Positions 27,422-35,928 of a stretch of DNA of 54,373 bases are shown one piece after another. The notes below the pieces were generated by a model. That model saw only the letters and a list, made by a program, of their open reading frames with translations. It was not told the DNA's origin and did no database searches. The translations under genes were made by a program, and so were the position numbers. Source of the stretch: Piscinibacter sp. (lineage in GTDB: Bacteria > Pseudomonadota > Gammaproteobacteria > Burkholderiales > Burkholderiaceae_C); assembly GCA_019635485.1 (NCBI GenBank), contig JAHBZL010000036.1, forward strand, positions 1 to 54,373. The letters run 5' to 3'. Position 1 is the stretch's first letter, and the number at the start of each line of letters is the position of its first letter.

Positions 27422-28984
27422 TCAGCCGAACAGCTCGTCGAGCAGTTCCTGGTCGATGTCGTCCGGGTCGAGGCTGTCGCTGAACGACATGGTGCAGCCG
27501 ATCAGCTGGTTGGCCTCGAGGAAGCGCATGAAGGCGCCGACGTGCATGGCGCGCAGTGAGACGGCCACCGAGGCGGGGTCGGTCGGGTCCACCCGCCCGC
27601 CCCGAGTCTTCCCGGCGGCGTGCACGTGAGCGGCGAACTTGAGCAGCACCAGGGGAGCGATGCCGGCATCGCGTACCAGCACGGACATCAGCTTGTCGAG
27701 CCCGCCCGATGTCCGGTACAGCGGCTTGATGCGCGCGAAGATCGCTGCCACGATCGGCTCGAGCGTCGGGTGGTACAGCACCGCGTACTTCGGGTTGTAC
27801 TTGATGCCCAGCGCGAAGGCGCCGTGCAGGAGAGCGTCGCCCAGCACCTCCGAGGGAATCTTCGCGACCGCCGCCAGCTCGGTCAGCCCTTGACCGAACG
27901 CCTTCAACGACACGGCATAGTCGCCCAGCTTGTCGAGCCCGAACAGCTTGAACAGCACCAGGTCGCCGACACCGGCCATGGTGCCAATCACACCGCCGGC
28001 GATCAGCGCGGCGAGGATGCGCGGGCTGTTCTTCGAGATCAGCCACATCTTCCCGAGCGTGTCCTTCTTGTGGTACCGCTGGGCCAGGTCCCCGAGGATC
28101 TCGTCGATGACGAACTTCGCCGCCTGCGGCGCGGCGGTGTACTGGTTGAGCAGGCCGCCGATGTCGAGCCCGACGCCGAAGGCCGCGGCCAGCGGCCCGA
28201 GGTCCTTCAGGATGAATTCGCCGGCCTTGCGCGCGAGCCGCTTCGTGCCCTGACGCTTGGCCTCCTTCTCCAGCAGTTCCTTGGCGGCCTTCTCCAGCAG
28301 TTCCTTGCCGATCTCGGCGCCGATCTTCTTCGCGTTCACCGTCAGCGTGGCCTGGTATTCCGCGAACACCCTCAGCTCGGTCGATCCGGTCCGATGCACG
28401 AACTGCACCGGCGCGACCTTGAACTCGAGCGCCGGCCCGGCGATCTCCTTGCCGCCCTTGAGGTTCAGCAGCAGCAGCTTGGCCTGTGCGGGCGCCCTGA
28501 ACGCCCGGGTCACGACGGTGAACTTGACCAGCCCCGAGAGACTGATATCGAGCCCGGAGATCTGCGGTTCGAAGCCGACCGAGATGTCTGCCAGCGTGAA
28601 GCCTGCAAACAGCTCGCGGTCGGCGATGTCGCCGTAGGCGAAGGTCTTCTTGCTGCCGGTCACCCGGCCGCCCGGCTTGTCCTTCGACGTGACGGCGCCG
28701 GTGAAACCGCCGCCGCCCGCACCGGCCACGCCCATGGCCTGGAACTTCAGCGTGCCGGCCAGCTTCAGCTCGCCGTACTTGAAGCGCACCGCCGGAAACT
28801 CGCGGCTGATGACTTCCACGTCGGCACCGACCTTGACCGCCGCACTGGAAGGCGGCGCAGCCCCGGCCGCGCTGTGCGGGGCGCGCGGCCCCGGGTGCGG
28901 CGACGAACTGGGCGCCGCGGCGCCCTGGCGGGCGCGCAGCATGCGCTCGGTGGGGCGCAGCCCGAGGGTCTCGATCAGTGCCAT
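27422..28984 (-). CDS. Unrecognised protein with LGLRPT N-terminal motif
   Basis: 520 residues with a strong GGGAGGAA ribosome site before ATG 28984. The first 17 residues match those of the large protein at 783-3998 in 9 positions (pattern M-x-L-x3-LGL-[KR]-PT-x2-M-x-R). A Pro/Ser/Ala-rich linker (about 19-48) leads to a beta-rich region (50-215), a helical part containing the duplicated KELLEK sequence (encoded by an exact DNA repeat with a 24-base period near 28264-28308), and two hydrophobic segments (about 265-285 and 318-345) that may insert in membranes. No signal peptide. I do not recognise the family; an effector or pore-forming role is speculation. Confidence 0.85.
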   Translation of the reverse strand: MALIETLGLRPTERMLRARQGAAAPSSSPHPGPRAPHSAAGAAPPSSAAVKVGADVEVISREFPAVRFKYGELKLAGTLKFQAMGVAGAGGGGFTGAVTSKDKPGGRVTGSKKTFAYGDIADRELFAGFTLADISVGFEPQISGLDISLSGLVKFTVVTRAFRAPAQAKLLLLNLKGGKEIAGPALEFKVAPVQFVHRTGSTELRVFAEYQATLTVNAKKIGAEIGKELLEKAAKELLEKEAKRQGTKRLARKAGEFILKDLGPLAAAFGVGLDIGGLLNQYTAAPQAAKFVIDEILGDLAQRYHKKDTLGKMWLISKNSPRILAALIAGGVIGTMAGVGDLVLFKLFGLDKLGDYAVSLKAFGQGLTELAAVAKIPSEVLGDALLHGAFALGIKYNPKYAVLYHPTLEPIVAAIFARIKPLYRTSGGLDKLMSVLVRDAGIAPLVLLKFAAHVHAAGKTRGGRVDPTDPASVAVSLRAMHVGAFMRFLEANQLIGCTMSFSDSLDPDDIDQELLDELFG

Positions 28985-29001
28985 GGCGTCTTCCTCCCGC
29001 G

Positions 29002-29068
29002 GGTTCCACGCAGCCCGGTCCGGCCGGCGGACAGCCTGTCCGCATCGCGCGGCGCACTGCGTGGTACC
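29002..29068. repeat. Inverted repeat in divergent intergenic region
   Basis: GGTTCCACGCAG (29002-29013) pairs with CTGCGTGGTACC (29057-29068) in 11 of 12 positions across a 43-base spacer, between the unrecognised gene and the divergent GNAT gene. It could be a pair of regulator sites or a long hairpin. Confidence 0.4.
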
Positions 29069-29088
29069 CGACAACAGGAGGACGACCG

Positions 29089-29628
29089 ATGCCCCACCCC
29101 GAGACCTGGACCCTGGCCGACGGCACGCCGATGGCCCTGCGCGTGCTGCGCCCGACCGATGCCCCGGCCCTGAACGAGCTGATCGACGAACTGACGCCGC
29201 AGGACCGGCGGCGGCGCTTCCACGGCGCCGTCGGCGGCGTCAGCACGGCCTGGCTGACCCGCATGGCCAGCATCGACCCGCAGCGCGAGCTGGCGCTGGT
29301 GGTCACCGCGCAGCGGCGCGGCCGCGAACTGCTGGTCGCCGACGCCCGCTGCGTGGTCGACGAAACCGGCCAGGACGCCGAGTTCGCGCTGATGGTCGCC
29401 AGCGGCTGGCGGCGCCGCGGGGTCGGACAGCGCGCGCTGCTGGGGCTGGCCGAGGCCGCTGCCGAGCGCGGGCTGCACTGGCTGTACGGCTCGGTGCTGT
29501 CGGACAACCTGCCGATGCTGGCGCTGGTGCGCCGCTGCGGCTTCCTCGGCTCCCCGCACCGCGGCGACCGGCGCCTGACGGTGGTCGAGCGCCGCCTGCA
29601 GCCCGCGGTCCAGGCGGCCGCGGCATGA
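29089..29628 (+). CDS. GNAT-family acetyltransferase
   Basis: 179 residues. The GNAT fold is shown by [27 protein letters not shown] at the start, the central strand [21 protein letters not shown] (acetyl-CoA loop RRRGVG, about 107-112) and a final strand ending in RRCGF. The pattern is like the small stand-alone acetyltransferases related to the C-terminal domain of Pat/ACS-type protein acetyltransferases (R-R-R-F near residue 40), so lysine acetylation is possible. ATG 29089 follows AGGAGGA. It overlaps the patatin gene by ATGA, so the two are translated together. Confidence 0.85.
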   Translation: MPHPETWTLADGTPMALRVLRPTDAPALNELIDELTPQDRRRRFHGAVGGVSTAWLTRMASIDPQRELALVVTAQRRGRELLVADARCVVDETGQDAEFALMVASGWRRRGVGQRALLGLAEAAAERGLHWLYGSVLSDNLPMLALVRRCGFLGSPHRGDRRLTVVERRLQPAVQAAAA

Positions 29629-30485
29629 GGCCCTCGCTGCGGCCGCGCCTGGCGCTGGTGCTGGGCAGCGGCGGCGTGCGCAGCATCGCGGCGGTCGGCA
29701 TCACGGAGGTGCTGGCCCGCGAGGGCGTGCGCCCGGACCTGGTGGTCGGCTGCAGTTCCGGCGCGCTGTTCGGCGCGACGATCGCCGCGCGCCTGACCCC
29801 GGAGGAGGCGCTCGAGCGCGCCCGCACGCTGTGGTCCGCCGAGCTGACGCAGCAGCGCCGCTGGCGCGCCTATGCGCAGCTGGTGGCGCCGCGCTGGGTC
29901 GGTTTTCCGGCCGATTTCGCGCTGCGCGACGACCGGCTGATCGCCCAGCGCCTGACCGCCTGCTTCGGTGAACGCCGCCTCGAGGATCTGCCGACGCCGC
30001 TGCGGGTGGCCGTCACCGTGGCCGCGAGCGGCGCGCCGGCGCTGCTCACGCAAGGCCGGCTGGTCGACGCGCTGCGCGCCAGCATGGCGGTGCCGTTCCT
30101 GTTCCCCAGCGTCGAGCTGGACGGGCGGCGCCTGGTCGACGGCGTGATCTCGGACCCGCTGCCGGTCGGCGCGGCGGCCGACGCGCAGGTGGTGATCGCG
30201 CTCGGCTTCCACGGCGTGATGCCGCGCCGCGTCGACCGCCCGTCGCGCCTGGTCGCGCAGGTCAGCACCGCGCTCACCAACAACCTGCTGCAGGCCCGCC
30301 TGGCCGCCGCGCGCGCCGCCGGGCAGCGCGTGATCTGCGTGGAGCCGGTCTTCGAGCGCCACGTCGGCCTGTGGGAGACCGCCGCCCTGCCCGCCTGCTA
30401 CGAGGCGGGACGGCGTGCCGCGGCCGAGCGGCTGCCGCAGATCCTAGCCCTGCTGGACCAGGCCGCCGCGCCGGTGGCCGCATGA
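29625..30485 (+). CDS. Patatin-like phospholipase (RssA-like)
   Basis: 286 residues. The patatin dyad is complete: oxyanion loop GSGGVRS (14-20), nucleophile Ser 44 in GCSSG and Asp 172 in DGVISDPLP. No signal peptide, so it is probably a cytosolic or membrane-associated lipid acyl hydrolase like RssA/YlbK. Start codon overlaps the acetyltransferase stop. Its target lipids are unknown. The 99-base gap to the next gene, a sigma factor, has no strong terminator. Confidence 0.9.
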   Translation: MRPSLRPRLALVLGSGGVRSIAAVGITEVLAREGVRPDLVVGCSSGALFGATIAARLTPEEALERARTLWSAELTQQRRWRAYAQLVAPRWVGFPADFALRDDRLIAQRLTACFGERRLEDLPTPLRVAVTVAASGAPALLTQGRLVDALRASMAVPFLFPSVELDGRRLVDGVISDPLPVGAAADAQVVIALGFHGVMPRRVDRPSRLVAQVSTALTNNLLQARLAAARAAGQRVICVEPVFERHVGLWETAALPACYEAGRRAAAERLPQILALLDQAAAPVAA

Positions 30486-30584
30486 GCGGCGCGCCCCACG
30501 CAAAGCCGGGCCGGATCCGGACACGCCACAGAGAGGGGCACGGCGAGGGTGCTTTGTCGGCGCGGGCGCGGTATTCTCGACAGA

Positions 30585-31127
30585 ATGTCCCCCGCCGATC
30601 CCACCTCGCCGCCCACCCCCGAGTCGGTGCAGGCGCTGTTTCCGGCCCTGTACGCGGAGTTGCGGCGCCTGGCGCGCTCGCGGCTGGCGTCCGGCGGGCG
30701 GCACACGCTGCTGGACACCTCCGCGCTGGTGCACGAAGCCTTCCTGCGCATGCAGCGCGGCGGCGGGGTCGCGTTGAAGGACCGCGAGCACTTCATGGCC
30801 TACGCGGCCACGACGATGCGCTCGATCGTGATCGACTTCGTGCGCCGGCGCAGCGCCGACCGCCGCGGCGGCGACGCCGAGCACGTGACGCTGGACACCC
30901 GTGCCGCCGAGTCGCTCGGCTCGTCCGACGAGGAGATCCTGGCGGTGCACGAGGCGCTGGAGACGCTCGCGCAGGTCGACGAGCGCCTGGTGCGCGTGGT
31001 CGAGATGCGCTACTTCGCCGGCCTGACGGATGCGGAGATCGGCGCCGCGCTCGGCGTGACCGACCGCACCGTGCGGCGCGACTGGGATCGCGCCCGGCTG
31101 CTGCTGGCGCAGATGCTCGGCCGCTGA
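30585..31127 (+). CDS. ECF-type RNA polymerase sigma factor paired with a protein kinase
   Basis: 180 residues. Region 2 (about 15-85: LYAELRRLARSRL, TSALVHEAFLRM, REHFMAYAATTMRSIVIDFVRRR) and region 4 (about 125-178: VEMRYFAGLTDAEIGAALGVTDRTVRRDWDRARLLL) are both present. The sequence LVHEAFLRM and the adjacent kinase gene place it in the TIGR02999-like group of ECF sigmas encoded next to Ser/Thr kinases. No anti-sigma factor gene is present, so control may be through phosphorylation by the kinase, as proposed for that group. ATG 30585 was chosen over an in-frame ATG at 30549 because the conserved part starts after it. Confidence 0.88.
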   Translation: MSPADPTSPPTPESVQALFPALYAELRRLARSRLASGGRHTLLDTSALVHEAFLRMQRGGGVALKDREHFMAYAATTMRSIVIDFVRRRSADRRGGDAEHVTLDTRAAESLGSSDEEILAVHEALETLAQVDERLVRVVEMRYFAGLTDAEIGAALGVTDRTVRRDWDRARLLLAQMLGR

Positions 31128-31156
31128 CGCGCGCCTGAGCGTGTGAGAGGGCTCGC

Positions 31157-33835
31157 ATGGCCGCGCATGCCGCCGACGCGGAGCGTCTGAAGCGGGTCAA
31201 CACGCTGCTCGAGGAGGCCCTCGAGCTGCCCGAGGACGAGCGCGAGGACTGGCTGGCCGCGTTGCCGCCGCAGCACCACGACCTGCGGCCGATGTTGCGC
31301 GCGATGCTGTCGCGCGCCGAGGTCGAGACCGACACCTTCCTCGCGCAGCCGCTGCGCGTCGCACTCGCCGAACTGCCCGACCCCGAGGCCGAGAACGAAG
31401 TCGACCGGGCGGGCGACACGATCGGCCCGTACCGGCTGGTGCGCGAGATCGGCGCCGGCGGCATGGCCAACGTCTGGATCGCCGAGCGCATCGACGGCAG
31501 CCTGCAGCGGCAGGAAGCGCTGAAGCTGCCGCGCGCCGGCTGGGCGATGGGCCTGGCGCGGCGCATGGCGCGCGAGCGCGACATCCTCGCCGCCCTCGAG
31601 CACCCGCGCATCGCGCGGCTCTACGACGCCGGCATCACGCCGGCCGGGCGGCCCTGGCTCGCGATGGAGCTGGTGGACGGCGTGCCGATCGACGAGCACT
31701 GCCGCGCCCACGCGCTGAGCGTCGAGCAGCGGCTGCGCCTGGTCCTTCAGGTCGCCGACGCGGTGGCGCATGCACACGCGCGGCTGGTGGTGCACCGCGA
31801 CCTGAAGCCGAGCAACATCCTCGTCACGGCCGGCGGCGACGTGCGCCTGCTCGACTTCGGCGTCGCCAAGCTGCTGGAGGACGACGCCGCGCCGGCCAGC
31901 AACCTGACGCAGCTGCTCGGTCGCGCGGTGACACCGGACTACGCTGCGCCCGAGCAGCTCAGCGGCCGGCCGGTCGGCGTCGGCGCCGACGTCTACTCGC
32001 TCGGTGTCGTGCTGTACGAGCTGCTGTGCGGCCAGCGCCCGTACCGGCTGCGGCGCGAATCGATCGCCGCGCTGGAGGAAGCCGTCGTCTCGGCCGACGT
32101 GCCGCCGCCGAGCAGCCGCGTCGAAGGTGACCGGCGCCTGGCGCGCGCGCTGCGCGGCGACCTCGACACGATCGTCGCGAAGGCGCTGAAGAAGGATCCG
32201 GCCGAGCGCTACCCGAGCGTCGAGGCGCTGGCGGCCGACCTGGAGCGCCACCTGAACGGCGAACCGGTGCGGGCGCGGCCCGACGGCGCCGGCTACCGCG
32301 CCCGCAAGTTCCTGCAGCGGCACCGCTGGGGCGTCGGCGCGACGGCCGCCTTCACGGCGCTGCTGGCGGTGGCGCTCGGGGTGTCGCTGTGGCAGGCGCG
32401 CGCGATCGAACGCGAGCGCGACCGCGCCGACGTCGAGCTGAAGCAGAGCCAGGCGGCGATGGAGTTCTTCAACACGCTGCTGACCGAACACGCGAGCCAG
32501 GAACAGACCGCGGTGCTGCGCGCGCTGATCGACAAGGGCGAGGCGGTGGCGGGCGAGATCTTCCGCGGCGAGCCGGCCAAGGAGGCACTGGCGCTGATGA
32601 TGCTGGCCGAGTACCACGGCCACTTCGGCAACATGGCCACGCTCGAGCCGCTGATGCGGCACGCCGCGCAGCGCGCCGCGGTCGCCGGCGATCTGGACCT
32701 GCAGGCCAACATCGAGTGCGTGCTGGGCCGCACGCTGACCGAATCGGGCCGCCCTGCCGAGGCGGCCGTGCTGCTGGAGCGCTGGCTGGCCCGCGACGAC
32801 ATCGACCCCGAGACGCGCGCCGGCTGCCATGCCGGCCGCGGCTACCTGGCACGCCAGTCCTCCGATGCGGCCGGCGCGCTGCGCCACGCCCAGGGGGCGT
32901 ACGACAACCTGCGCCGGGTGCGGCAGCCGCCGGTCTGGCTGCAGGCGGACATCGAGAGCGATCTCGGCCACGCGCTGATCCTGAACGGGCGCTACGACGA
33001 GGCGGAGACGCGGCTCGACTCGGCCCTGCAGCGCCTGGACGCCCTGGGCCGCTCCGACGGCACCAGCGGCCACAACGTGCGCATCCGGCTTGCGCGCCTG
33101 AATTTCGGCGCCGGCACGCCGCAACGCGGCGTGGCGCTGCTCGAGGAGGTGGCGCAGGCCTACCGGCGCATCGCCGGCCCCGAGGAGCCGCTGCCGCCGG
33201 TGGTGGTCGACAACCTCGCGCTCGGCCACGAACTGGCGGGCGACCTGGACGCCGCCGCACGCCGCTACGCCGACACGCTGGCGGTCGCGCGCGCGTCGGG
33301 CAACCAGGCCCTGGTGGTCAGCGGCCTGGTCGGCCAGGCCAGCGTGCAGGCGCAGCGCGGCGACCTGCCGGGTGCCCGAGCGCTGCTCGCGCAGGCCGAG
33401 GCGGCGATGGCCGACAAGGTGCCGCCGGGCAACCCGGCCGACCTGCGCCGGCGGCTGGCGCTCGGCCGGGTCCAGCTGGCGGGAGGCGACCCCGCCACCG
33501 CCCGCGCGACCGCCGCCGGGCTGCTGGCGCTGCTGGACGAGCGGGGCCTGGTCGACGCCAACCGCATCGGCGCGCTGTGCCTGCAGGGCGAGGCTGCCCT
33601 CGCGGCCGGCGACCGCGCCGGCGCCCGCACCGCACTGGACGACTGCCTGGCGCTCGCGCAGCGCCTGCAGGGCCGGCGCGCCCATTCGCTGCACACCGGG
33701 CTGGCCTGGCGCGCGCTGGCCGCACTGGAACGCGCCGACGCCAACCCGGGCGCGGCCGCTGCCGACGCGGCCAAGGCCGCCGAACATGTGGCGGCCACGG
33801 CAGCGCCGGGGCATCCGGCGCGGGCCGCGCGCTGA
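31157..33835 (+). CDS. Membrane Ser/Thr protein kinase with C-terminal TPR region
   Basis: 892 residues. An N-terminal helical region (1-85) typical of these sigma-linked kinases is followed by a Hanks kinase domain (about 90-365): glycine loop IGAGGMANV, Lys 123, HRDLKPSN (213-220), DFG (233-235) and APE. A single membrane helix at about 391-412 separates it from about 480 residues of TPR-like helical repeats, so the repeats should face the periplasm. Catalytic residues are intact. A GAGAGG site precedes the ATG and the sigma-factor gene ends 29 bases upstream, so the two form a signalling unit. The stop is directly followed by the stop of the convergent esterase gene. Confidence 0.92.
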   Translation: MAAHAADAERLKRVNTLLEEALELPEDEREDWLAALPPQHHDLRPMLRAMLSRAEVETDTFLAQPLRVALAELPDPEAENEVDRAGDTIGPYRLVREIGAGGMANVWIAERIDGSLQRQEALKLPRAGWAMGLARRMARERDILAALEHPRIARLYDAGITPAGRPWLAMELVDGVPIDEHCRAHALSVEQRLRLVLQVADAVAHAHARLVVHRDLKPSNILVTAGGDVRLLDFGVAKLLEDDAAPASNLTQLLGRAVTPDYAAPEQLSGRPVGVGADVYSLGVVLYELLCGQRPYRLRRESIAALEEAVVSADVPPPSSRVEGDRRLARALRGDLDTIVAKALKKDPAERYPSVEALAADLERHLNGEPVRARPDGAGYRARKFLQRHRWGVGATAAFTALLAVALGVSLWQARAIERERDRADVELKQSQAAMEFFNTLLTEHASQEQTAVLRALIDKGEAVAGEIFRGEPAKEALALMMLAEYHGHFGNMATLEPLMRHAAQRAAVAGDLDLQANIECVLGRTLTESGRPAEAAVLLERWLARDDIDPETRAGCHAGRGYLARQSSDAAGALRHAQGAYDNLRRVRQPPVWLQADIESDLGHALILNGRYDEAETRLDSALQRLDALGRSDGTSGHNVRIRLARLNFGAGTPQRGVALLEEVAQAYRRIAGPEEPLPPVVVDNLALGHELAGDLDAAARRYADTLAVARASGNQALVVSGLVGQASVQAQRGDLPGARALLAQAEAAMADKVPPGNPADLRRRLALGRVQLAGGDPATARATAAGLLALLDERGLVDANRIGALCLQGEAALAAGDRAGARTALDDCLALAQRLQGRRAHSLHTGLAWRALAALERADANPGAAAADAAKAAEHVAATAAPGHPARAAR

Positions 33836-34786
33836 TCAGCCGTCCAGCCCGAGCACGCCGCGCAGCCAGGTCGCGAGCTGACGCTGCGCGAGCCGCGCGG
33901 CCGCCACCCCACCGCCCATGCTGATGAAGCCGTGCGCCAGGCCGTGGTACTCGACCAGCGTCACCGCGTTGCCGGCGCGGCGCAGCGCGTCGGCATAGGC
34001 GACGCCCTCGTCGCGCAGCGGGTCGTGCGCGGCCAGCATCACCAGTGCCGGCGGCAGGCCGCGCAGGTCGCGCGCGCGCAGCGGTGCGCCGTCCTCGTCC
34101 GGCGCGCAGCCCTCGGGGCCGAAGGCGTGGCGCGAGAAGTAATCCATCGTGCGCCCGGTCAGCGTCGGACCTTCGGCATGGCGCTGGCGCGAAGGGTAGT
34201 CGCCCGGATGGCCGCCAGCGGCCGGCGGGTAGAGCAGCGCCTGGCCGCTGATCGCCGGCCCGCCCTCGTCGCGCAGGCGGCGTGCCACGGCGGTGGCGAG
34301 CACCGCGCCGGCACTGTCGCCGGCCAGCGCGAGCCGGGTGCCGTCGCCGCCGAAGCGCCCGGCGTGGCGTGCGACCCACCAGGCGCCGGCGAGCGCGTCC
34401 TCGACGGGCGCCGGCCAGGCGTGCTCGGGCGGCTGCCGGTAGGCGACGCTCGCGACCGCGAAGCCGCCGTCGGCGCAGAGACGGCGGCACACGGCGTCGT
34501 AGCCGTCGATGTCGCCCAGCACGTAGCCGCCGCCGTGGCAGTAGACCACCACCGGGTGCGGCCCGGTGGTGCCGGTCCCGCGCGGCACGTAGGCACGCAG
34601 CGTGACGCCGTTGCGCGTGCCGCCGTCGTGGATGTCGTGCACCTCGACGTCGGCCGGCGGCACGTCGGCCGCGGCGAGGATCTGGCGGTACGCCACGCGC
34701 GCCGCGTGCAGCGGCAGGTCGGCGAGGTCGGGCGCGCCGGCGGCGCGCGCCTGGGCCACGATGGCTTCGAGCTGGTGGTCAAGCAC
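33836..34786 (-). CDS. HSL-type alpha/beta hydrolase (esterase)
   Basis: 316 residues. The hormone-sensitive-lipase signature is complete: oxyanion motif HGGG (84-87), nucleophile elbow GDSAG (Ser 158), Asp in AAHDPLRDEG and His in GLAHGF. Such enzymes hydrolyse short-chain or aromatic esters in the cytosol. GTG 34786 has GGAG 7 bases upstream. It is the last gene of the leftward array that starts with the aldehyde dehydrogenase at 44902, which suggests that it hydrolyses an imported ester feeding the alcohol and aldehyde dehydrogenases. The link is inference. Confidence 0.9.
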   Translation of the reverse strand: MLDHQLEAIVAQARAAGAPDLADLPLHAARVAYRQILAAADVPPADVEVHDIHDGGTRNGVTLRAYVPRGTGTTGPHPVVVYCHGGGYVLGDIDGYDAVCRRLCADGGFAVASVAYRQPPEHAWPAPVEDALAGAWWVARHAGRFGGDGTRLALAGDSAGAVLATAVARRLRDEGGPAISGQALLYPPAAGGHPGDYPSRQRHAEGPTLTGRTMDYFSRHAFGPEGCAPDEDGAPLRARDLRGLPPALVMLAAHDPLRDEGVAYADALRRAGNAVTLVEYHGLAHGFISMGGGVAAARLAQRQLATWLRGVLGLDG

Positions 34787-34809
34787 AGGGGTCTCCGGTT
34801 GAAGAGGAA

Positions 34810-35928
34810 TCAGCGGCGCAGCTTTCCGTCGCGCGCGCGCAGGCCGATCTCGAGGCGGTCCGAGCCGTGGTGGTGCTCCGGGCCGAAACGCAGGCGCCAG
34901 CCGCCGAGGTCGACGCTGCCCAGGCCTTCGATCGCCTCGGCCAGGCGCGCCGCGTCGGGCCGCGCGCCGGCGCGGCGCAGCGCCTCGGCGAGCACACGCA
35001 GGTGCAGGTAGGCCCCCAGGCCCTCGAAGCTGAACGCCTCGGGGCCGACGAAGGCATCCGCATCACGTTCGAACTCGCGCACCAGCGGCAGCTGCGAGAT
35101 CTCGGGGATCGGCACGACGCTGGTGAAGCCGATCACCTTGCCGCGGAACAGCCGCGTCGCCTGCGTGAGCCCGGCCGAGGACAGCGTCGCGACCGTGGCC
35201 GGCAGCTCGCCGCGTGCGGCGAGGTCGCCGTGGTTGATGGCGTCCAGCGTCGCCGGGCCCAGGCTGAGCAGCAGCGCCTGCGGTGCCGCCTGGGCGACCG
35301 CCTGCCAGGCGGACTCGAGCGATGCGGCCTGCGGCCGCAGGGCGATCTGCGTCGCCTGCACGCCGCCCGCGCCCAGCGCCTGCGCGAGCGCCGCTTCGCG
35401 TGCCGGCTCGTCGCCGTCGGTCAGCCAGGCCAGGCGCACGATGCCGATCGAGGCGAGCTGGCGCACCAGCGCGTCGGCCTCGCGGCGGTCGTCGGGGCGC
35501 AGCGTGAAGACGTGCTTCAGCGCCGGCGCGCGCAAGGCGGCGGCGCCGGAGAACGGGCCGACCAGCGGCACGCCCAACTCGCGCGTCACGGCAGCGCCCT
35601 CGGCGCAGGCCCGTTCGCCGAGGCAATTGACAATCGCCAGCGCGCCCTGCCGCTGCACCAGCTCGCGCAGGTTCGCGGCCAGGCGCGCCCGATCGCCGCC
35701 GTCGTCCAGCGTCAGCAGCTCGAGGCGGCGGCCGTGGAGGCCGCCGGCCGCGTTGACGCGGTCCACCAGCGCCTTCGCACCGGCCTGCACGCGGTTGGCA
35801 ATCGGGAAGGCCGGGCCGGTGAGCGGCAGCGACTGGCCGATCACGATCGGCGCCTGGCCTTCGGGCGCAGCCAGCGCCGCTGCGCCCGCGAGCGCGGCGA
35901 GCAGCGCGGACGCCAGCCGGCGGCGCAT
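34810..35928 (-). CDS. Periplasmic branched-chain-type ABC substrate-binding protein
   Basis: 372 residues with a Sec signal peptide (about 1-21) and a Peripla_BP_6 fold (VIGQSLPLTGPAFPIANRVQAGAKALVDRVNAAGGLHGRRLELLTLDDG). No lipobox. Its ATG overlaps the stop of the RND transporter gene by one base (TGATG), so translation is coupled, and no ABC permease or ATPase follows. In this setting it may deliver or sense the substrate of the RND/DUF1302 system rather than an ABC importer; binding proteins of this family often recognise aromatic acids. That role is inferred. Confidence 0.9.
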   Translation of the reverse strand: MRRRLASALLAALAGAAALAAPEGQAPIVIGQSLPLTGPAFPIANRVQAGAKALVDRVNAAGGLHGRRLELLTLDDGGDRARLAANLRELVQRQGALAIVNCLGERACAEGAAVTRELGVPLVGPFSGAAALRAPALKHVFTLRPDDRREADALVRQLASIGIVRLAWLTDGDEPAREAALAQALGAGGVQATQIALRPQAASLESAWQAVAQAAPQALLLSLGPATLDAINHGDLAARGELPATVATLSSAGLTQATRLFRGKVIGFTSVVPIPEISQLPLVREFERDADAFVGPEAFSFEGLGAYLHLRVLAEALRRAGARPDAARLAEAIEGLGSVDLGGWRLRFGPEHHHGSDRLEIGLRARDGKLRR

